Source: Alphaproteobacteria bacterium
GTDB taxonomy: Bacteria > Pseudomonadota > Alphaproteobacteria > Rhizobiales > Rhizobiaceae
Reading direction: 5' to 3'
DNA: 64,000 nt
NCBI GenBank assembly: GCA_024742485.1
Contig: JANSYK010000003.1
Location: 1,089,813-1,153,812, forward strand
Part shown: positions 1 through 10,359 of the stretch, in pieces
Layout: every line of letters begins with the position of its first letter
Numbering within the stretch: position 1 is the stretch's first letter
Notes under the pieces: model-generated
Told to the model about the DNA's origin: nothing
Database searches by the model: none
Seen by the model: only the letters and a program-made list of their open reading frames with translations
Translations under genes and position numbers: made by a program

Positions 1-323
1 CCAACGAACCCCAATTCACCGGGCACTTTCCGTCAAATCCGGTGATGCCGGGTGTGTTGCTGATTGAGGGGATGGCCCAGACTGCCGGGGCCATTTGTGC
101 ACGCAATCGCAAAGAGCGGTCAAATCTCGTCTACTTCATGACGATCGACAATGCCAGATTCCGTAAACCGGTCTTGCCCGGCGACCGGGTGGAGTACCAC
201 GTCAAGAAAATCAAACAGCGCGGTAACATCTGGAAGTTTCATTGCGAAGGGATTGTTGACGGAACCAAGGTGGCTGAGGCTGATGTCGGGGCAATGCTTG
301 TTCCCGAAGAAGGCCATTCATGA
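1..323 (+). CDS. fabZ: 3-hydroxyacyl-[acyl-carrier-protein] dehydratase FabZ, 5' end missing
   Basis: The gene enters from the left edge and its start is outside the window; the open frame runs from base 3. The first visible residues contain the FabZ active-site block [13 protein letters not shown], with the catalytic His in HFP, followed by the helix IEGMAQTAG and the hot-dog strand block ending in GAMLVP. FabZ dehydrates 3-hydroxyacyl-ACP to trans-2-enoyl-ACP in cytosolic fatty acid elongation. Its stop overlaps the lpxA start in an ATGA junction, so the two are probably translationally coupled. This fits the usual shared use of 3-hydroxyacyl-ACP by fatty acid and lipid A synthesis. Confidence 0.95.
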   Translation, partial: NEPQFTGHFPSNPVMPGVLLIEGMAQTAGAICARNRKERSNLVYFMTIDNARFRKPVLPGDRVEYHVKKIKQRGNIWKFHCEGIVDGTKVAEADVGAMLVPEEGHS

Positions 324-1135
324 TGATCTCGGCCTCTGCCACTATTCATTCTTCGGCGGTTGTTGAAGACGGTGCCACTATTGGAAACAATGTTTCTATC
401 GGTCCGTTTTGCCTTGTCGGGTCAAAGGTGACACTGGAGGACGGTGTGGTGCTTAAGAGCCACGTCGCTGTTACCGGGAGAACCAGCATTGGCAGAAATA
501 CAGCTGTCTTTCAGGGTGCCGTGTTGGGCGGCGAACCTCAAAACGTAAATTATAAAGGTGAGGAAACAGACCTAACCATCGGAGCGGATTGCACAATTCG
601 TGAAGGCGTCACGATGCATACCGGCATGCCAGATGCCGGCGGTCGGACCACGGTCGGTGAGCGCTCCATGTTCCTTGCGAGCTCCCACGTAGCACATGAC
701 TGTCATATCGGCAGTGATGTCATTCTTTCAAACAACGTCATGTTGGGTGGTCATGTCATTGTCGGAGACCGCGTTATCATGGGCGGTGGTGCGGCTGTTC
801 ATCAATTCTGTAGAATTGGTCACCATGCATTCATTGGCGGATTGGCAGCCTGCAGCCTCGATGTCATTCCGTTCGGCATGTTGAATGGCAATCCGGGCGT
901 GTTGGGGGGCCTCAATGTTATTGGCATGGCGCGCGCCGGAATGAGCAAATCGGAGATCCACACGGTACGCCGCGTTTTCAAGATGATATTCCATGGAGAC
1001 GGAACCATTCGAGCCAACACCGCAGCTCTACAAGAGGAGTATGGTTCCGTCGATATTCTGTCCGACATGTTTGAATTCATCGGGGCGGAAAGCCATCGCG
1101 GATTGGCGTCGGCAGCGAAGGAAAAGCGCGCATAG
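320..1135 (+). CDS. lpxA: acyl-[ACP]-UDP-N-acetylglucosamine O-acyltransferase LpxA
   Basis: 271 residues, the normal LpxA length. The N-terminal two thirds are hexapeptide repeats of a left-handed beta helix (for example the stretches around residues 5-60 and 115-160). The catalytic histidine is expected at His126 in the [11 protein letters not shown] block, by analogy with His125 of the E. coli enzyme. The C-terminal helical part (residues about 195-265) contains the [14 protein letters not shown] block. LpxA performs the first step of lipid A synthesis, moving a 3-hydroxyacyl chain from ACP to UDP-GlcNAc. The ATG overlaps the fabZ stop by 4 bases. lpxI follows after 156 bases with no terminator seen. 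Confidence 0.97.
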   Translation: MMISASATIHSSAVVEDGATIGNNVSIGPFCLVGSKVTLEDGVVLKSHVAVTGRTSIGRNTAVFQGAVLGGEPQNVNYKGEETDLTIGADCTIREGVTMHTGMPDAGGRTTVGERSMFLASSHVAHDCHIGSDVILSNNVMLGGHVIVGDRVIMGGGAAVHQFCRIGHHAFIGGLAACSLDVIPFGMLNGNPGVLGGLNVIGMARAGMSKSEIHTVRRVFKMIFHGDGTIRANTAALQEEYGSVDILSDMFEFIGAESHRGLASAAKEKRA

Positions 1136-1291
1136 ACCGAATTAAAAACCGGGCAATGAGTGATTCCGCAGGCCGGGGATATCATTCGAATGTTTATGGA
1201 GTCCAGGCCGGAAATAGGCTTATGCTGTGACAGTCGAACGCGGTTCGGTCGTGCAGCTTGAAAGTGTTTCTTTCCCACCAACCGAGGGCCT

Positions 1292-2188
1292 ATGGAAACG
1301 AGACCCCATCAACCAAATGCAAACGGGCGATTGGCAATCATTGCCGGAAGAGGCCGCCTGCCGTTGCATGTTGCCGCTGCTGCACGGGCAGCCGGTGATG
1401 ACCCATTTGTCATCGGGTTGAAGGGCGAAGCCTGCACCATATCGGACGATTTTGATCATGAATTCGTGAGCCTCGGCGACATCACCGGCGTTCACCGGAT
1501 TGTCAAGGAAAACGGCATTGATCGCGTCATCATGTCCGGTGGTGTTGACCGACGCCCAGAACGCGGAGAGGTGAGGGCACCACTGAGGATGATCCCGGGT
1601 ATTCTTCTCATGATGCGTATCTTGACGGGTGGTGGTGACGACAAATTGCTAAGGGCCGTTATCTCCATCATAGAAGCGGCCGGTTGCCGTGTTGTGGGTG
1701 CGCAGGAAATCGTGCCTGATCTGGTTGCCAAGACCGGGTCCATCACCAAACGGCAACCAACCTCGGCGGAATGGCAGGATATCCGGACGGGTTATGCCGG
1801 CGCGGATATGCTTGGGCGCCTGGATGTGGGGCAGGGCGCGGTGGCCATTGGCGGACGGATAGTGGCGCTTGAAGGCCCGGAAGGTACCGATCGAATGTTG
1901 GACCGCGTTGCCGAGTTGCGTGAAGCAGGACGTATCACCCGTAAGCACAAGGGTGTTCTGATCAAGCTGTGCAAGCCACAGCAGGATCAAAGGGCAGACC
2001 TGCCCAGTATGGGCCCGAAAACAATCGAAAATGCCGAGCGCGCTGGTTTGACGGGAATTGCGATCGAGGCCGGCCGCGCTTTCATTCTGGACCAGGCGGA
2101 GACAATCGCCAAGGCGGATGCCCGCAACATGTTTGTGGTCGGCATTGACCGAGACAATTTGGATGCCGAATTGAAACAGCGGACATAG
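1292..2188 (+). CDS. lpxI: UDP-2,3-diacylglucosamine pyrophosphatase LpxI (DUF1009 family)
   Basis: 298 residues. The protein opens with LAIIAGRGRLP, the typical LpxI N-terminal strand and loop. It continues with VIMSGGVDRRPE, the middle block TGGGDDKLLRAVI, and the C-terminal block LIKLCKPQQDQRADLPSMGP followed by the AGLTGIAIEAG region. LpxI hydrolyses UDP-2,3-diacylglucosamine to lipid X and UMP. It replaces LpxH in alphaproteobacteria. The position between lpxA and lpxB is the conserved alphaproteobacterial order. The chosen ATG is the first that leaves a complete N-terminal strand; an in-frame start upstream was not seen. Confidence 0.94.
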   Translation: METRPHQPNANGRLAIIAGRGRLPLHVAAAARAAGDDPFVIGLKGEACTISDDFDHEFVSLGDITGVHRIVKENGIDRVIMSGGVDRRPERGEVRAPLRMIPGILLMMRILTGGGDDKLLRAVISIIEAAGCRVVGAQEIVPDLVAKTGSITKRQPTSAEWQDIRTGYAGADMLGRLDVGQGAVAIGGRIVALEGPEGTDRMLDRVAELREAGRITRKHKGVLIKLCKPQQDQRADLPSMGPKTIENAERAGLTGIAIEAGRAFILDQAETIAKADARNMFVVGIDRDNLDAELKQRT

Positions 2189-2346
2189 GTGTATGGCGAA
2201 CGGAGCACATAACACTTTGGTTGGTCAGGCGGATTAGGATGCGAGTGCGCAAGCGTATGATTGTGCGACTGCCAATCTGGACCCGCGATCGGGCTTTGTT
2301 TGATGATGCGAGCAATCTGCGCCACGGTACGGAATGGATCACATAA

Positions 2347-3555
2347 ATGGACTCTGATCCCAAGTCGCCACTCAAACTGGCTGTTATCGCTGGAGAAAAG
2401 TCAGGTGATCTTCTCGGCAGCGATCTGATAACAGCCATCAGGCAACAGCATGAAGGTCCGGTTCAACTGGTCGGCGTGGGCGGCGAGGCCATGGCGGAAG
2501 CGGGGCTGGTTTCCTTATTCGATTATCAGGAATTGTCGATCGTCGGGTTTAGCGCTGTGATTGCTCGGTTGCCGCAATTGCTGATGCGTATACGATATAC
2601 CGCAAACGCAATAATAGCCGCAAAACCGGACATACTGGTGATTATTGATAGTCCGGATTTTACGCACCGGGTCGCAAAAGCGGTCCACAAAGCTCTGCCG
2701 AACTTGCCGATTATCAACTACGTTTGCCCAACCGTATGGGCCTGGAAACCCGAACGAGCGGTGAAGATGGCAGCGTATGTCAACCACGTGCTGTCCGTGT
2801 TCCCATTTGAGGCGGATTTCGTCGCACGACTCGGAGGACCACCTGTCACCTATGTCGGACACAGACTGACAACTGATCCGGGAGTGCTGTCCGCCGCTGC
2901 AAGCCAGAAGGACCTGCGAGGAAGAAGACAGAACCTTCCCAAGGGGGAGCAGTTCGAAAATCCTGTTTGCCTTATTCTTCCTGGCTCCCGTGCGGGTGAA
3001 TTCAAGCGCCTTCTACCCTCATTGGAGCGTACGGCAGCCGAGCTTGCCCTGCGATGCCCTTCAATGCGGTTTATCATTCCGACACTGCCACGGTTGGAGA
3101 CCGAATTGCGGAATGTGTGCCGTGGGTGGTCGACGGATGTCGAGATTGTGTCCGGTGAGGCTGCCAAGTGGCAGGCATTTTCCATTGCCGATGCGGCGGT
3201 TGCCGCATCCGGAACAGTTTTGCTTGAACTGGCACTCGTCGGCATTCCCTGTATCTCCGTTTACAAGCTTGATCCGATTGCCAGAATGGTAATGGGACGC
3301 ATTACGGCCTGGACTGGTTCTCTGCCGAATTTCATCGCCGACTACCCGGTGATCAATGAATACGTCAATGAATCTGTACGGCCGGGACTGATCGCCCGGC
3401 GTTTGGAACGCCTGACGTCCAACAGTCGGGAACGCCGAGAGATGTTGGCGGCGTTCGACGACGTTCGCAACGCGATGAGGACGGATGAACCGGCCAGTCA
3501 GCCGGCTTCCCGCCTGGTATTGCAAATCGCCGATAAGACACCGAGCGCAGCCTGA
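2347..3555 (+). CDS. lpxB: lipid-A-disaccharide synthase LpxB
   Basis: 402 residues. The N-terminus has LAVIAGEKSGDLLGSDLI, the LpxB signature, then VGVGGEAMAEAGLVSLF, DILVIIDSPDFTHRVAK and NYVCPTVWAWKPERA. The C-terminal half has the LLPGSRAGE block and the nucleotide-sugar block ASGTVLLELALVGIPCISVYK. LpxB condenses lipid X with UDP-2,3-diacylglucosamine to form the tetraacyl disaccharide, acting as a peripheral inner-membrane GT19 glycosyltransferase. It is the last gene of the lipid A run; the next gene, gcvP, is convergent 138 bases away. No clear terminator was found between them. Confidence 0.97.
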   Translation: MDSDPKSPLKLAVIAGEKSGDLLGSDLITAIRQQHEGPVQLVGVGGEAMAEAGLVSLFDYQELSIVGFSAVIARLPQLLMRIRYTANAIIAAKPDILVIIDSPDFTHRVAKAVHKALPNLPIINYVCPTVWAWKPERAVKMAAYVNHVLSVFPFEADFVARLGGPPVTYVGHRLTTDPGVLSAAASQKDLRGRRQNLPKGEQFENPVCLILPGSRAGEFKRLLPSLERTAAELALRCPSMRFIIPTLPRLETELRNVCRGWSTDVEIVSGEAAKWQAFSIADAAVAASGTVLLELALVGIPCISVYKLDPIARMVMGRITAWTGSLPNFIADYPVINEYVNESVRPGLIARRLERLTSNSRERREMLAAFDDVRNAMRTDEPASQPASRLVLQIADKTPSAA

Positions 3556-3693
3556 ACGGTCGTTGCAATATGGCCGGCGGTCGTGCAGCGATCAGCTGAT
3601 CGAGAGACGCCACCAGAATAGCACTGCACTCCTTCCTTGCCGAACTCCGCCCCGACAACAACCAGAACCCATCCCATTTGAACCGGAAATCCG

Positions 3694-6534
3694 TTAGCTG
3701 GCAAGTTGCTCTATCGGGGGACAGGCGCACACCAGATTGCGGTCTCCATAGACATTGTCAACGCGTGACACTGGCGGCCAGTATTTGCCTGCCAACTGCA
3801 ATTGACCAGCAGGTGCAACCGCCAGTGCCGCGTCATAGGGATGGTCCCACTGACCCACAATGGCGGTTTCGGCAGTATGGGGCGCGTTGACCAACGGATT
3901 GTCCGCTTCGTCCCATTCCCCGTTTTCCAATCGTTTTATTTCGTCGCGTATGGCAAGCATCGCGTCGCAGAATCGGTCGAGCTCGACAAGCGGTTCGGAT
4001 TCCGTCGGTTCGATCATCAAGGTCCCCGCCACGGGCCAGGACATGGTCGGTGCATGAAATCCATAATCGATAAGGCGCTTGGCGATATCTTCGACGCCGA
4101 TCCCCGCGCTGTCCTTGAAGGGCCTTGTATCGATGATGCATTCATGGGCCACCCGGTCGTGCGCGCCCCGGTAGAGGATGTCATAGCCATCCTTCAATCG
4201 CTCTGCGATATAGTTGGCGGACAGGATCGCCACTTCGGCCGTGTTTCGCAAGCCATCGGCACCCATCATCCTGATATACATCCAGGAAATCGGCAGGATC
4301 GAAGCGCTTCCAAAGGTCGCCGCCGCAACAGCGCCGCTGCCGTCCGACAGCGGATCACCGGGCAGGAACGGCTCCAAATGCGGTGCCACGCCGATCGGTC
4401 CAATACCGGGGCCGCCTCCGCCATGGGGAATGCAAAAGGTCTTGTGCAGATTCATGTGGCAGACATCAGCGCCGATGTCGAAGGGGCGGGCAAGTCCAAT
4501 CATTGCATTGAGATTGGCGCCATCGAGATAGACTTGGCCACCATGATCATGGACGATCTGGCAGATCGTCTTGACCTTTTCTTCAAAAACACCGTGTGTG
4601 GACGGGTATGTAATCATCAAAGCCGCGAGTTGTTCGCTGTGCGCCTCGGCTTTCTCGGTCAGGTCCTGAAGATCCACATCGCCATTTTCCGTGCATTTGA
4701 CAACGACGATGCGCAAACCGGCCATCGACGCACTGGCCGGATTGGTTCCATGCGCCGATGACGGAATCAAGCAGACGTCACGATGTTGCTCTCCGCGTGC
4801 TGCGTGGTAGTGGCGTATGGCCATCAAGCCTGAAAATTCCCCCTGGCTGCCGGCATTTGGCTGCAGGCTGACGGCTGAAAATCCGGTGATTTCACACAGC
4901 CACGCTTCCAGGTCCTTGATCATCCTGTGATACCCTTTGGCATGGTTCTCGGGCGCAAAGGGATGAATGTTTGAGATCTTCGACCACGTCACCGGCATCA
5001 TTTCAGCCGCCGCGTTGAGTTTCATCGTGCACGAGCCGAGCGGAATCATGGCCCGGTCCAGGGCAAGGTCTTTATCTGCAAGTTTCCGCAGATAGCGCAT
5101 CATGTCGGTTTCTGATCGAACAGCATGAAATATGGGTTGCGACAGGAATGGCCGTTTGCGCGTTGCGGATGGTAGGTGGCCTTGATCAGTCTCCTCTCTT
5201 TCGGCAGCAGAAAACACCGCCAGAAGGGTCGATAAATCCTCCGCGGTGGATGCTTCGTCAAACGCAACCGAAACCAGATCAGCGTCTTGTTTCCGAATGA
5301 GACAGCCGTCTTCCTGCGCTTTTGCTGCAAATTCGCCTGCGCGGCCTTCCACCTTTATGGTCACCGTATCGAAAAAGTGCTCTCCGGCTAGGGAAAACCC
5401 TGCGTTGACCATTGCGGCGGCGAAACGGCTGGCAAACCGCGACACTCTGTGGGAAATCGCCTGCAAGCCGTCGGGACCGTGCCAGATCGCATAGGCGGCG
5501 GCCATGTTGGCCAGCAGGGCCTGCGCGGTGCAGATATTGGAGGTCGCCTTGTCTCGCCGGATATGTTGCTCTCGCGTTTGCAGCGCCAGCCGATAGGCAG
5601 GATTGCCGTTGACGTCGACCGATTCCCCGACCAGTCGTCCCGGCATGATCCGGGTCAGGTTCTCGGTCACCGCGATGTAGGCTGCATGGGGACCGCCAAA
5701 TCCCATGGGGACTCCAAATCTCTGGGCGGAGCCGACAACAATATCGGCGCCCCATTCGCCCGGCGGCTGCAGTTGCGTCAGCGAAAGTGGATCGGTAACC
5801 ACAATGACCAGGGCACCCGCCTCATGCGCCTTCCGCACAAGATCTTCCGGATTGTCAAGAACGCCATATGTATCTGGCCAGGAAAATATGACTGCCGCCG
5901 TGTCCTCATCGACATCGCCATCAGCGATGCCAATGTTAAGCGGCTCCATGCGCGTCTCCAACACTGTGCGGGACTGCGGGTGCAGCGGATTGACAACGGA
6001 AACATGGTGTCGCTTCATCCGGTGATGGCGATAGGCCATGCCTGCCGCTTCGGCAACGGCCGTCGCTTCATCAAGAAGGGACGCATTGGCGACGGGAAGC
6101 CCGGTCAATTCACTGATCAAGGTCTGGAAATTGAACAGCATCTCCAGGCGTCCCTGGCTGATTTCCGGCTGGTAAGGTGTGTAGGACGTATACCAGGCGG
6201 GGTTTTCCAGCATGTTGCGCTGAATGACTGGCGGTACGAGGCAGCCGTAGTAGCCTTGGCCAATAAAGCAGCGTGATACGACATTTTGATCAACAATCGA
6301 CTGCAGTTCCTGCAGGGCCGCGTGTTCACTGACGGCGTCGGGAAGGTTCAACGTGTCATTGAAGCGAATGCTCTTAGGCACGGACTGATGGATCAATGCC
6401 TGCACCGATGGGACACCGAGCGTTTTCAGCATTTGCCGGATTCCGGCGCTGTCAGGACCATTGTGCCGGTTTGAAAACCGTGTTTCAGCCAATGGAGCTT
6501 CGGCTACTCGCGTGGCGTTGTCTTTTGTGTTCAT
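3694..6534 (-). CDS. gcvP: glycine dehydrogenase (decarboxylating), P protein, single-chain form
   Basis: 946 residues, the usual size of the homodimeric P protein. The N-terminal half begins with [17 protein letters not shown] and holds the degenerate PLP domain. The C-terminal half has the active-site block [10 protein letters not shown]...[16 protein letters not shown], where the Lys of HKTF binds PLP. The enzyme decarboxylates glycine and passes the aminomethyl group to lipoylated GcvH. It is the last gene of gcvT-gcvH-gcvP, 11 bases after gcvH. Many Hyphomicrobiales share this order. The operon is probably controlled by the glycine riboswitch in front of gcvT. Confidence 0.98.
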   Translation of the reverse strand: MNTKDNATRVAEAPLAETRFSNRHNGPDSAGIRQMLKTLGVPSVQALIHQSVPKSIRFNDTLNLPDAVSEHAALQELQSIVDQNVVSRCFIGQGYYGCLVPPVIQRNMLENPAWYTSYTPYQPEISQGRLEMLFNFQTLISELTGLPVANASLLDEATAVAEAAGMAYRHHRMKRHHVSVVNPLHPQSRTVLETRMEPLNIGIADGDVDEDTAAVIFSWPDTYGVLDNPEDLVRKAHEAGALVIVVTDPLSLTQLQPPGEWGADIVVGSAQRFGVPMGFGGPHAAYIAVTENLTRIMPGRLVGESVDVNGNPAYRLALQTREQHIRRDKATSNICTAQALLANMAAAYAIWHGPDGLQAISHRVSRFASRFAAAMVNAGFSLAGEHFFDTVTIKVEGRAGEFAAKAQEDGCLIRKQDADLVSVAFDEASTAEDLSTLLAVFSAAEREETDQGHLPSATRKRPFLSQPIFHAVRSETDMMRYLRKLADKDLALDRAMIPLGSCTMKLNAAAEMMPVTWSKISNIHPFAPENHAKGYHRMIKDLEAWLCEITGFSAVSLQPNAGSQGEFSGLMAIRHYHAARGEQHRDVCLIPSSAHGTNPASASMAGLRIVVVKCTENGDVDLQDLTEKAEAHSEQLAALMITYPSTHGVFEEKVKTICQIVHDHGGQVYLDGANLNAMIGLARPFDIGADVCHMNLHKTFCIPHGGGGPGIGPIGVAPHLEPFLPGDPLSDGSGAVAAATFGSASILPISWMYIRMMGADGLRNTAEVAILSANYIAERLKDGYDILYRGAHDRVAHECIIDTRPFKDSAGIGVEDIAKRLIDYGFHAPTMSWPVAGTLMIEPTESEPLVELDRFCDAMLAIRDEIKRLENGEWDEADNPLVNAPHTAETAIVGQWDHPYDAALAVAPAGQLQLAGKYWPPVSRVDNVYGDRNLVCACPPIEQLAS

Positions 6535-6545
6535 TTGTTGCTCCG

Positions 6546-6914
6546 CTATCCCACCTGTGCCAGATAAGCTGCTTCATCCATCAGGCCATCAAGTTGTGAA
6601 GCATCAACAAGACGCATTTTCACAAGCCACCCGTCCTTTTGTGCCGAACTGTTCACTAGGCCGGGCTCTCCCTCCAGCGCATCGTTGATAGCCGATATTT
6701 CGCCATCCACCGGGGCATAGACATCCGAGGCGGCCTTGACCGATTCAACGACGATCGCAGCTTCACCTTTGCTGACCTTTCGGCCAACCTCGGGAAGTTC
6801 GACAAAAACCAGATCCCCCAATTGCTCCTGCGCATGATCAGTAATGCCAATGACGGCCTCGTTGCCGTCCACGCGAATCCACTCGTGATCCTCTGTGAAA
6901 TAGACTTTGCTCAT
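6546..6914 (-). CDS. gcvH: glycine cleavage system H protein
   Basis: 122 residues from the ATG at 6914, starting [14 protein letters not shown] longer in-frame extension to 7064 overlaps gcvT and is rejected. The lipoyl-lysine is Lys60 in the block [14 protein letters not shown], followed by PVDGEI. The protein shuttles the aminomethyl and reducing equivalents among the P, T and L proteins. Its start overlaps the gcvT stop by 4 bases (ATGA), which suggests coupled translation and matches the need for fixed ratios. Confidence 0.97.
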   Translation of the reverse strand: MSKVYFTEDHEWIRVDGNEAVIGITDHAQEQLGDLVFVELPEVGRKVSKGEAAIVVESVKAASDVYAPVDGEISAINDALEGEPGLVNSSAQKDGWLVKMRLVDASQLDGLMDEAAYLAQVG

Positions 6915-8017
6915 GATGATTCTCCTCGATGATATTTGTGGGGTACAAAGGGCAGGGCATGCAGACCGCACGCGAGTCGTCGCCCGCGGACGTCTGCAAA
7001 AAAGCGATTTTCCGACGCCGCCGCCGATTTCGATATGCGACCAATGGCAACCGGGTGCCCGCATGACGGGCCATAGCCGCCGGACGTGACCAGGCCGACT
7101 TCATTGGCATCAGGATCTTCACCGTCGAAGAGCAGCGTACCGGCTCTTACCGGTGCCTTGCCCTCCGGCTTTAGTCCAACGCGTTTGTGTGTGACGCCGC
7201 GGGCAAGGATATCTGAAAGTGCCGGTGCACCGACATAGCTTCCCTGTTCCCGAAGCGGTTTCGGAACGGCCCAGATCAGCCCGACCGTTGCCGGATCAGT
7301 ATGTTCGTCCATATCCTGACCGTAGAGCGGGAGGCCCGCCTCAATACGCAGACTGTCACGCGCACCCAGTCCAACCCACTCAACTGCTTCATCGGCCAAC
7401 AGGCCCATGGCAAATTCTTCGGCACGGTCCATTGCAAGTCCGATCTCAAAACCGTCTTCACCGGTGTAACCGGAGCGCGAAACAAAGGTACCATCTGGCA
7501 ATTCTAGTACCTGCATGAAAGTGAGCGACGCGCATTGCGGAATATGACGCGACAATTGTTCGGCTGCTTTGGGGCCTTGAAGGGCAAGGAAGACACGCGG
7601 AATCTGACGGACTGAGGCATCACATCCTTCGGCGAGGTTTGACAGATGCTCGAAATCCTTGTCCGCGCAGGCGCCATTGGCGACAACCACATAGCGTTGC
7701 TGCCCCAACCGGCTGACAATCAGGTCGTCGATCATGCCGGCGGCCGGGTTGAGCAGGAACGTGTAGCGGCCCTTGCCGATGTCCTGCTCTGCAGGCGCAT
7801 AGGGACACGCTCTCGCAACAAGTGCGGCGGCCCCCGGACCTTCGATACTGATGTGGGACATATGCGAAATATCGAACAGTCCGGCTGCACGGCGCGTATG
7901 CAGGTGTTCCTGCATCACGCCAAGCGGATAACTGATCGGCATGTCATAGCCGGCAAATGGCCCAAAGCGGGCACCGGCAGACACATGCAATGGTTTGAGG
8001 GGAAGCTGTTTTTCCAT
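6911..8017 (-). CDS. gcvT: glycine cleavage system aminomethyltransferase (T protein)
   Basis: 368 residues from the ATG at 8017, chosen because GGAG lies 5 to 8 bases upstream; a GTG at 8032 is possible but less well placed. Recognisable blocks are the [13 protein letters not shown]-terminal motif, [29 protein letters not shown], and [20 protein letters not shown] with the folate-binding region. The enzyme releases ammonia from the aminomethyl-GcvH intermediate and forms 5,10-methylene-tetrahydrofolate. It is first in the gcv operon, directly behind the tandem glycine riboswitch. Confidence 0.97.
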   Translation of the reverse strand: MEKQLPLKPLHVSAGARFGPFAGYDMPISYPLGVMQEHLHTRRAAGLFDISHMSHISIEGPGAAALVARACPYAPAEQDIGKGRYTFLLNPAAGMIDDLIVSRLGQQRYVVVANGACADKDFEHLSNLAEGCDASVRQIPRVFLALQGPKAAEQLSRHIPQCASLTFMQVLELPDGTFVSRSGYTGEDGFEIGLAMDRAEEFAMGLLADEAVEWVGLGARDSLRIEAGLPLYGQDMDEHTDPATVGLIWAVPKPLREQGSYVGAPALSDILARGVTHKRVGLKPEGKAPVRAGTLLFDGEDPDANEVGLVTSGGYGPSCGHPVAIGRISKSAAASENRFFADVRGRRLACGLHALPFVPHKYHRGESS

Positions 8018-8067
8018 CGGCACTCCGGACACGGTTGCGCAGTTCCATACACCTGCATGGAATCATG

Positions 8068-8258
8068 CGCCCCTCTGTCTGGAGCCTGAGAGACTTGCGC
8101 AACCGGAACTCTGTCGGCGACGCTTACACCTTCGGCGCGGAACGGCTGTTCCGACTTTCCAGAGTGCCAATCGGTCTACGGTCCTTTTGCCTGAGAGATT
8201 ATGGGCATTTTCCCCTTCGGCCGTTGCAATGTCCTTGACGCCGCAACTCTCTCCCGCA
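8068..8258 (-). promoter_or_regulatory. tandem glycine riboswitch in the gcvT leader
   Basis: Read on the minus strand, the leader contains two aptamer-like units. The first opens with GCGGGAGAGAG near 8257, has GCCGAAGGGG, and closes with ATCTCTCAGGCAAAAGGACCG. The second opens with ACTCTGGAAAG, has GCCGAAGGTGTAAG, and closes with GTCTCTCAGGCTCCAGACAGAGGGG near 8070. These conserved cores, including the paired CTCTCAGG segments, are those of the two-aptamer glycine riboswitch. It lies about 50 bases upstream of gcvT, so glycine probably activates the operon. Outer boundaries are approximate because the expression platform was not folded. Confidence 0.93.
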
Positions 8259-8375
8259 GTCGATGTGTAATATCCAACGAATATTACGAGGCACGATTAC
8301 GTTAGTGGAAGAACGGCAATCTGTCATCTATTGTCTGATAAAATCTGTGTCAGAATCGGTTGGGTCAAAAAAACC

Positions 8376-9293
8376 ATGAAATTTCAACGATGCATGCGAT
8401 CGCGGGCCGTGACGATCCTGAGCAGGTCGCTTTGTTTCCTTGTCATTCTGGCAGTACTCCCCGGCATCGCAGGAGCAGATTCGATTCTCCTTCGGCCCTA
8501 CAAGGACAAACTGTTCTCCTATCCGGGGATCCTCGCGACGGCCGACAAGGGTGACTATCTGAAGGTCGATTACCGCAAGGAACGCGACATCCACAAGCGG
8601 GACAAGGTTCCCGAACGCCGCGTCAATGGCAAATATGTGTCAATGCGACCGAAACGCAAACAGCGCACCTTGACCATCAAGGCGCCGGATGTTGCGGTCG
8701 AGGTCTATGAAACCGGCGCTTCCAAGCGTGCGCGATTTGCGGTCATCTTTATCCACGGGCGAGGTGGAGACCGCCGGCTCGGCGTGAAGGACTGGACCTT
8801 TGGTGGAAACTTCAATCGCCTGAAAAATCTGGCCGTTCGAAATGGTGGTGTTTACTATTCACCGACCATCCCGAGCTTCGACCAGCGCGGTCTCGAACAT
8901 CTGCAGACACTGGTGACCTATATCCGCCGTACGTCGCCCTCCGCGCCGATCGTGCTCGCCTGCGGTTCCATGGGAAGTATTCTGTGCTGGGCTGGTGCCA
9001 ACGATCCGGGTATTTCTTCCCGCCTGGCGGGCATTGCCATTCTCGGCGGAACCGGAGACAGCAGTTTTGCAAGCAGCGCAGCCTATCATGCCGGCGTACC
9101 GGTGATGATTGCCCATGGCAGCGGAGATTCCGTGTACGATTGGCGCAGCCAGTTCAACCTGTACCGCACCATCCGCAATTCGTCGGACGAAACCTATCCG
9201 ATCCGGTTCGTTCTTTTCGAAACCGGCAGCCACGGGACACCGATCAGGATGATCGACTGGCGCGACACCCTCAACTGGATGCTGTACCGCTGA
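8376..9293 (+). CDS. exported alpha/beta hydrolase of unknown substrate
   Basis: 305 residues from the ATG at 8376; an in-frame GTG or ATG further upstream would add 15 residues. Residues about 10-35 form a signal peptide ending near AGA. The mature part shows alpha/beta hydrolase features: VIFIHGRGG (oxyanion-hole region), the nucleophile elbow ACGSMGS, an acid candidate in AHGSGDSVYDW, and a His in ETGSHGTP. This is a complete putative Ser-Asp-His triad. A basic stretch (KRKQRTLTIK) lies between the signal and the catalytic domain. The gene stands alone, divergent from the gcv operon. Its substrate cannot be told from sequence; a serine esterase or acyltransferase in the periplasm is likely. 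Confidence 0.8.
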   Translation: MKFQRCMRSRAVTILSRSLCFLVILAVLPGIAGADSILLRPYKDKLFSYPGILATADKGDYLKVDYRKERDIHKRDKVPERRVNGKYVSMRPKRKQRTLTIKAPDVAVEVYETGASKRARFAVIFIHGRGGDRRLGVKDWTFGGNFNRLKNLAVRNGGVYYSPTIPSFDQRGLEHLQTLVTYIRRTSPSAPIVLACGSMGSILCWAGANDPGISSRLAGIAILGGTGDSSFASSAAYHAGVPVMIAHGSGDSVYDWRSQFNLYRTIRNSSDETYPIRFVLFETGSHGTPIRMIDWRDTLNWMLYR

Positions 9294-9382
9294 TTTCTGC
9301 TCAGGGCGTTGGCGATCGGCATCCTATTGCGTGTTTGCATCTCGTACGGGCTTCATCGATTAGCTCTTGGCACTTGTTCAGG

Positions 9383-10255
9383 CTAAGTGGAGTAGCGGGA
9401 TTCAAGTTCATCCCACAGGTCTTTTTGCACGGTTTCCTGCCTGGACTTGAAGCTGGCGACGGGACCGGTTTCGTCCAGCTTTCCCTCTTCCTTCAGAAGC
9501 GAGAGTGCATTCTGCATCCCATATAGAGCGCCCTGCAAAGCAACATTGGCGTAGAGCACGAGAGAATATCCCATATCATCCAGGCTGTTCAGATCCATGA
9601 TGGGCGTCTTTCCCCCGACCACGAGATTGACGAGCTGGGGTGTTCCCTTGAGGCGGGCAGGGATATCGCGAATTTCCTGGATATTCTCCGGAGCTTCCAC
9701 GAATGTAATGTCGGCACCATCTTCGATAAAGGCTTCAGCCCGGTCGACCGCTTCATTGAAGCCACGTGTCGCACGGGCGTCGGTGCGCGCTACGATCAGG
9801 AAATTCGGATCCTGGCGTGCATCCACTGATGCCTTGATCCGGCTTCGTGCCTCGTCAATATCGACAACATCCTTGCCAGAGAAATGTCCGCAGCGCTTGG
9901 GATTCACCTGATCTTCGAGCTGGATCGCGCTGGCACCGGCTCGTTCGAGTGTCCGCACCGTGTGCCGCACATTCAACGCGTTGCCAAAACCGGTATCGGC
10001 ATCCACAATAAGCGGAAGATCCGTCGTGTTGCGGATGGTCGCGGTGTGCTGTGCAATCTCCGGCAACGATACAAATCCGAGATCAGGCATGCCGTGATAG
10101 GAGTTCGTCAGTCCGGCCCCGGACAGATATATCGCTTCAAATCCCAACTCGGTGATGACACGAGCTGCTAGGGCATTGGCAGCACCGGGCAGCAAGATTG
10201 CACCGCCCTTGTTCACCCGTTCACGGAAAATGCGATTGATTTCATGACACAGCAT
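9383..10255 (-). CDS. isocitrate lyase/PEP mutase superfamily lyase, methylisocitrate- or 2,3-dimethylmalate-lyase-like
   Basis: 290 residues. Superfamily marks are ILLPGAANALAA, YLSGAGLTNS, the metal-binding block LIVDADTGFGNA, and the loop KRCGHFSGK, which corresponds to the catalytic Cys loop (K[KR]CGH). Such enzymes cleave a C-C bond by retro-aldol chemistry to give pyruvate or glyoxylate plus an acid. The later block LVNLVVGGKTP is unlike the NITEFG block of true methylisocitrate lyase PrpB and closer to dimethylmalate lyases and related oxaloacetate-type enzymes, so PrpB is not called. It follows the IclR gene on the same strand by 104 bases and is divergent from the AcnD-PrpF-TctCBA run. 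It is presumably the last step of that cassette. Confidence 0.8.
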   Translation of the reverse strand: MLCHEINRIFRERVNKGGAILLPGAANALAARVITELGFEAIYLSGAGLTNSYHGMPDLGFVSLPEIAQHTATIRNTTDLPLIVDADTGFGNALNVRHTVRTLERAGASAIQLEDQVNPKRCGHFSGKDVVDIDEARSRIKASVDARQDPNFLIVARTDARATRGFNEAVDRAEAFIEDGADITFVEAPENIQEIRDIPARLKGTPQLVNLVVGGKTPIMDLNSLDDMGYSLVLYANVALQGALYGMQNALSLLKEEGKLDETGPVASFKSRQETVQKDLWDELESRYST

Positions 10256-10359
10256 GGGTCCTCACTCGGGTCAGTTGTGTAGAGTGTCAGGGGTCGTGTA
10301 GTTGCGGCACGCTGTCGGCGCAATCGTTATGAGTGGTCGTTTCACAGGGGAGAACGGTG

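Noticed and set aside
3589..3602. 14-base perfect palindrome CGATCAGCTGATCG between lpxB and gcvP as a terminator
   Set aside because: No loop bases and no T-run on either strand; probably chance in convergent intergenic DNA.
3802..4761. 319-residue plus-strand open frame
   Set aside because: It is antisense to gcvP, which has clear family motifs throughout; composition is that of a shadow frame.
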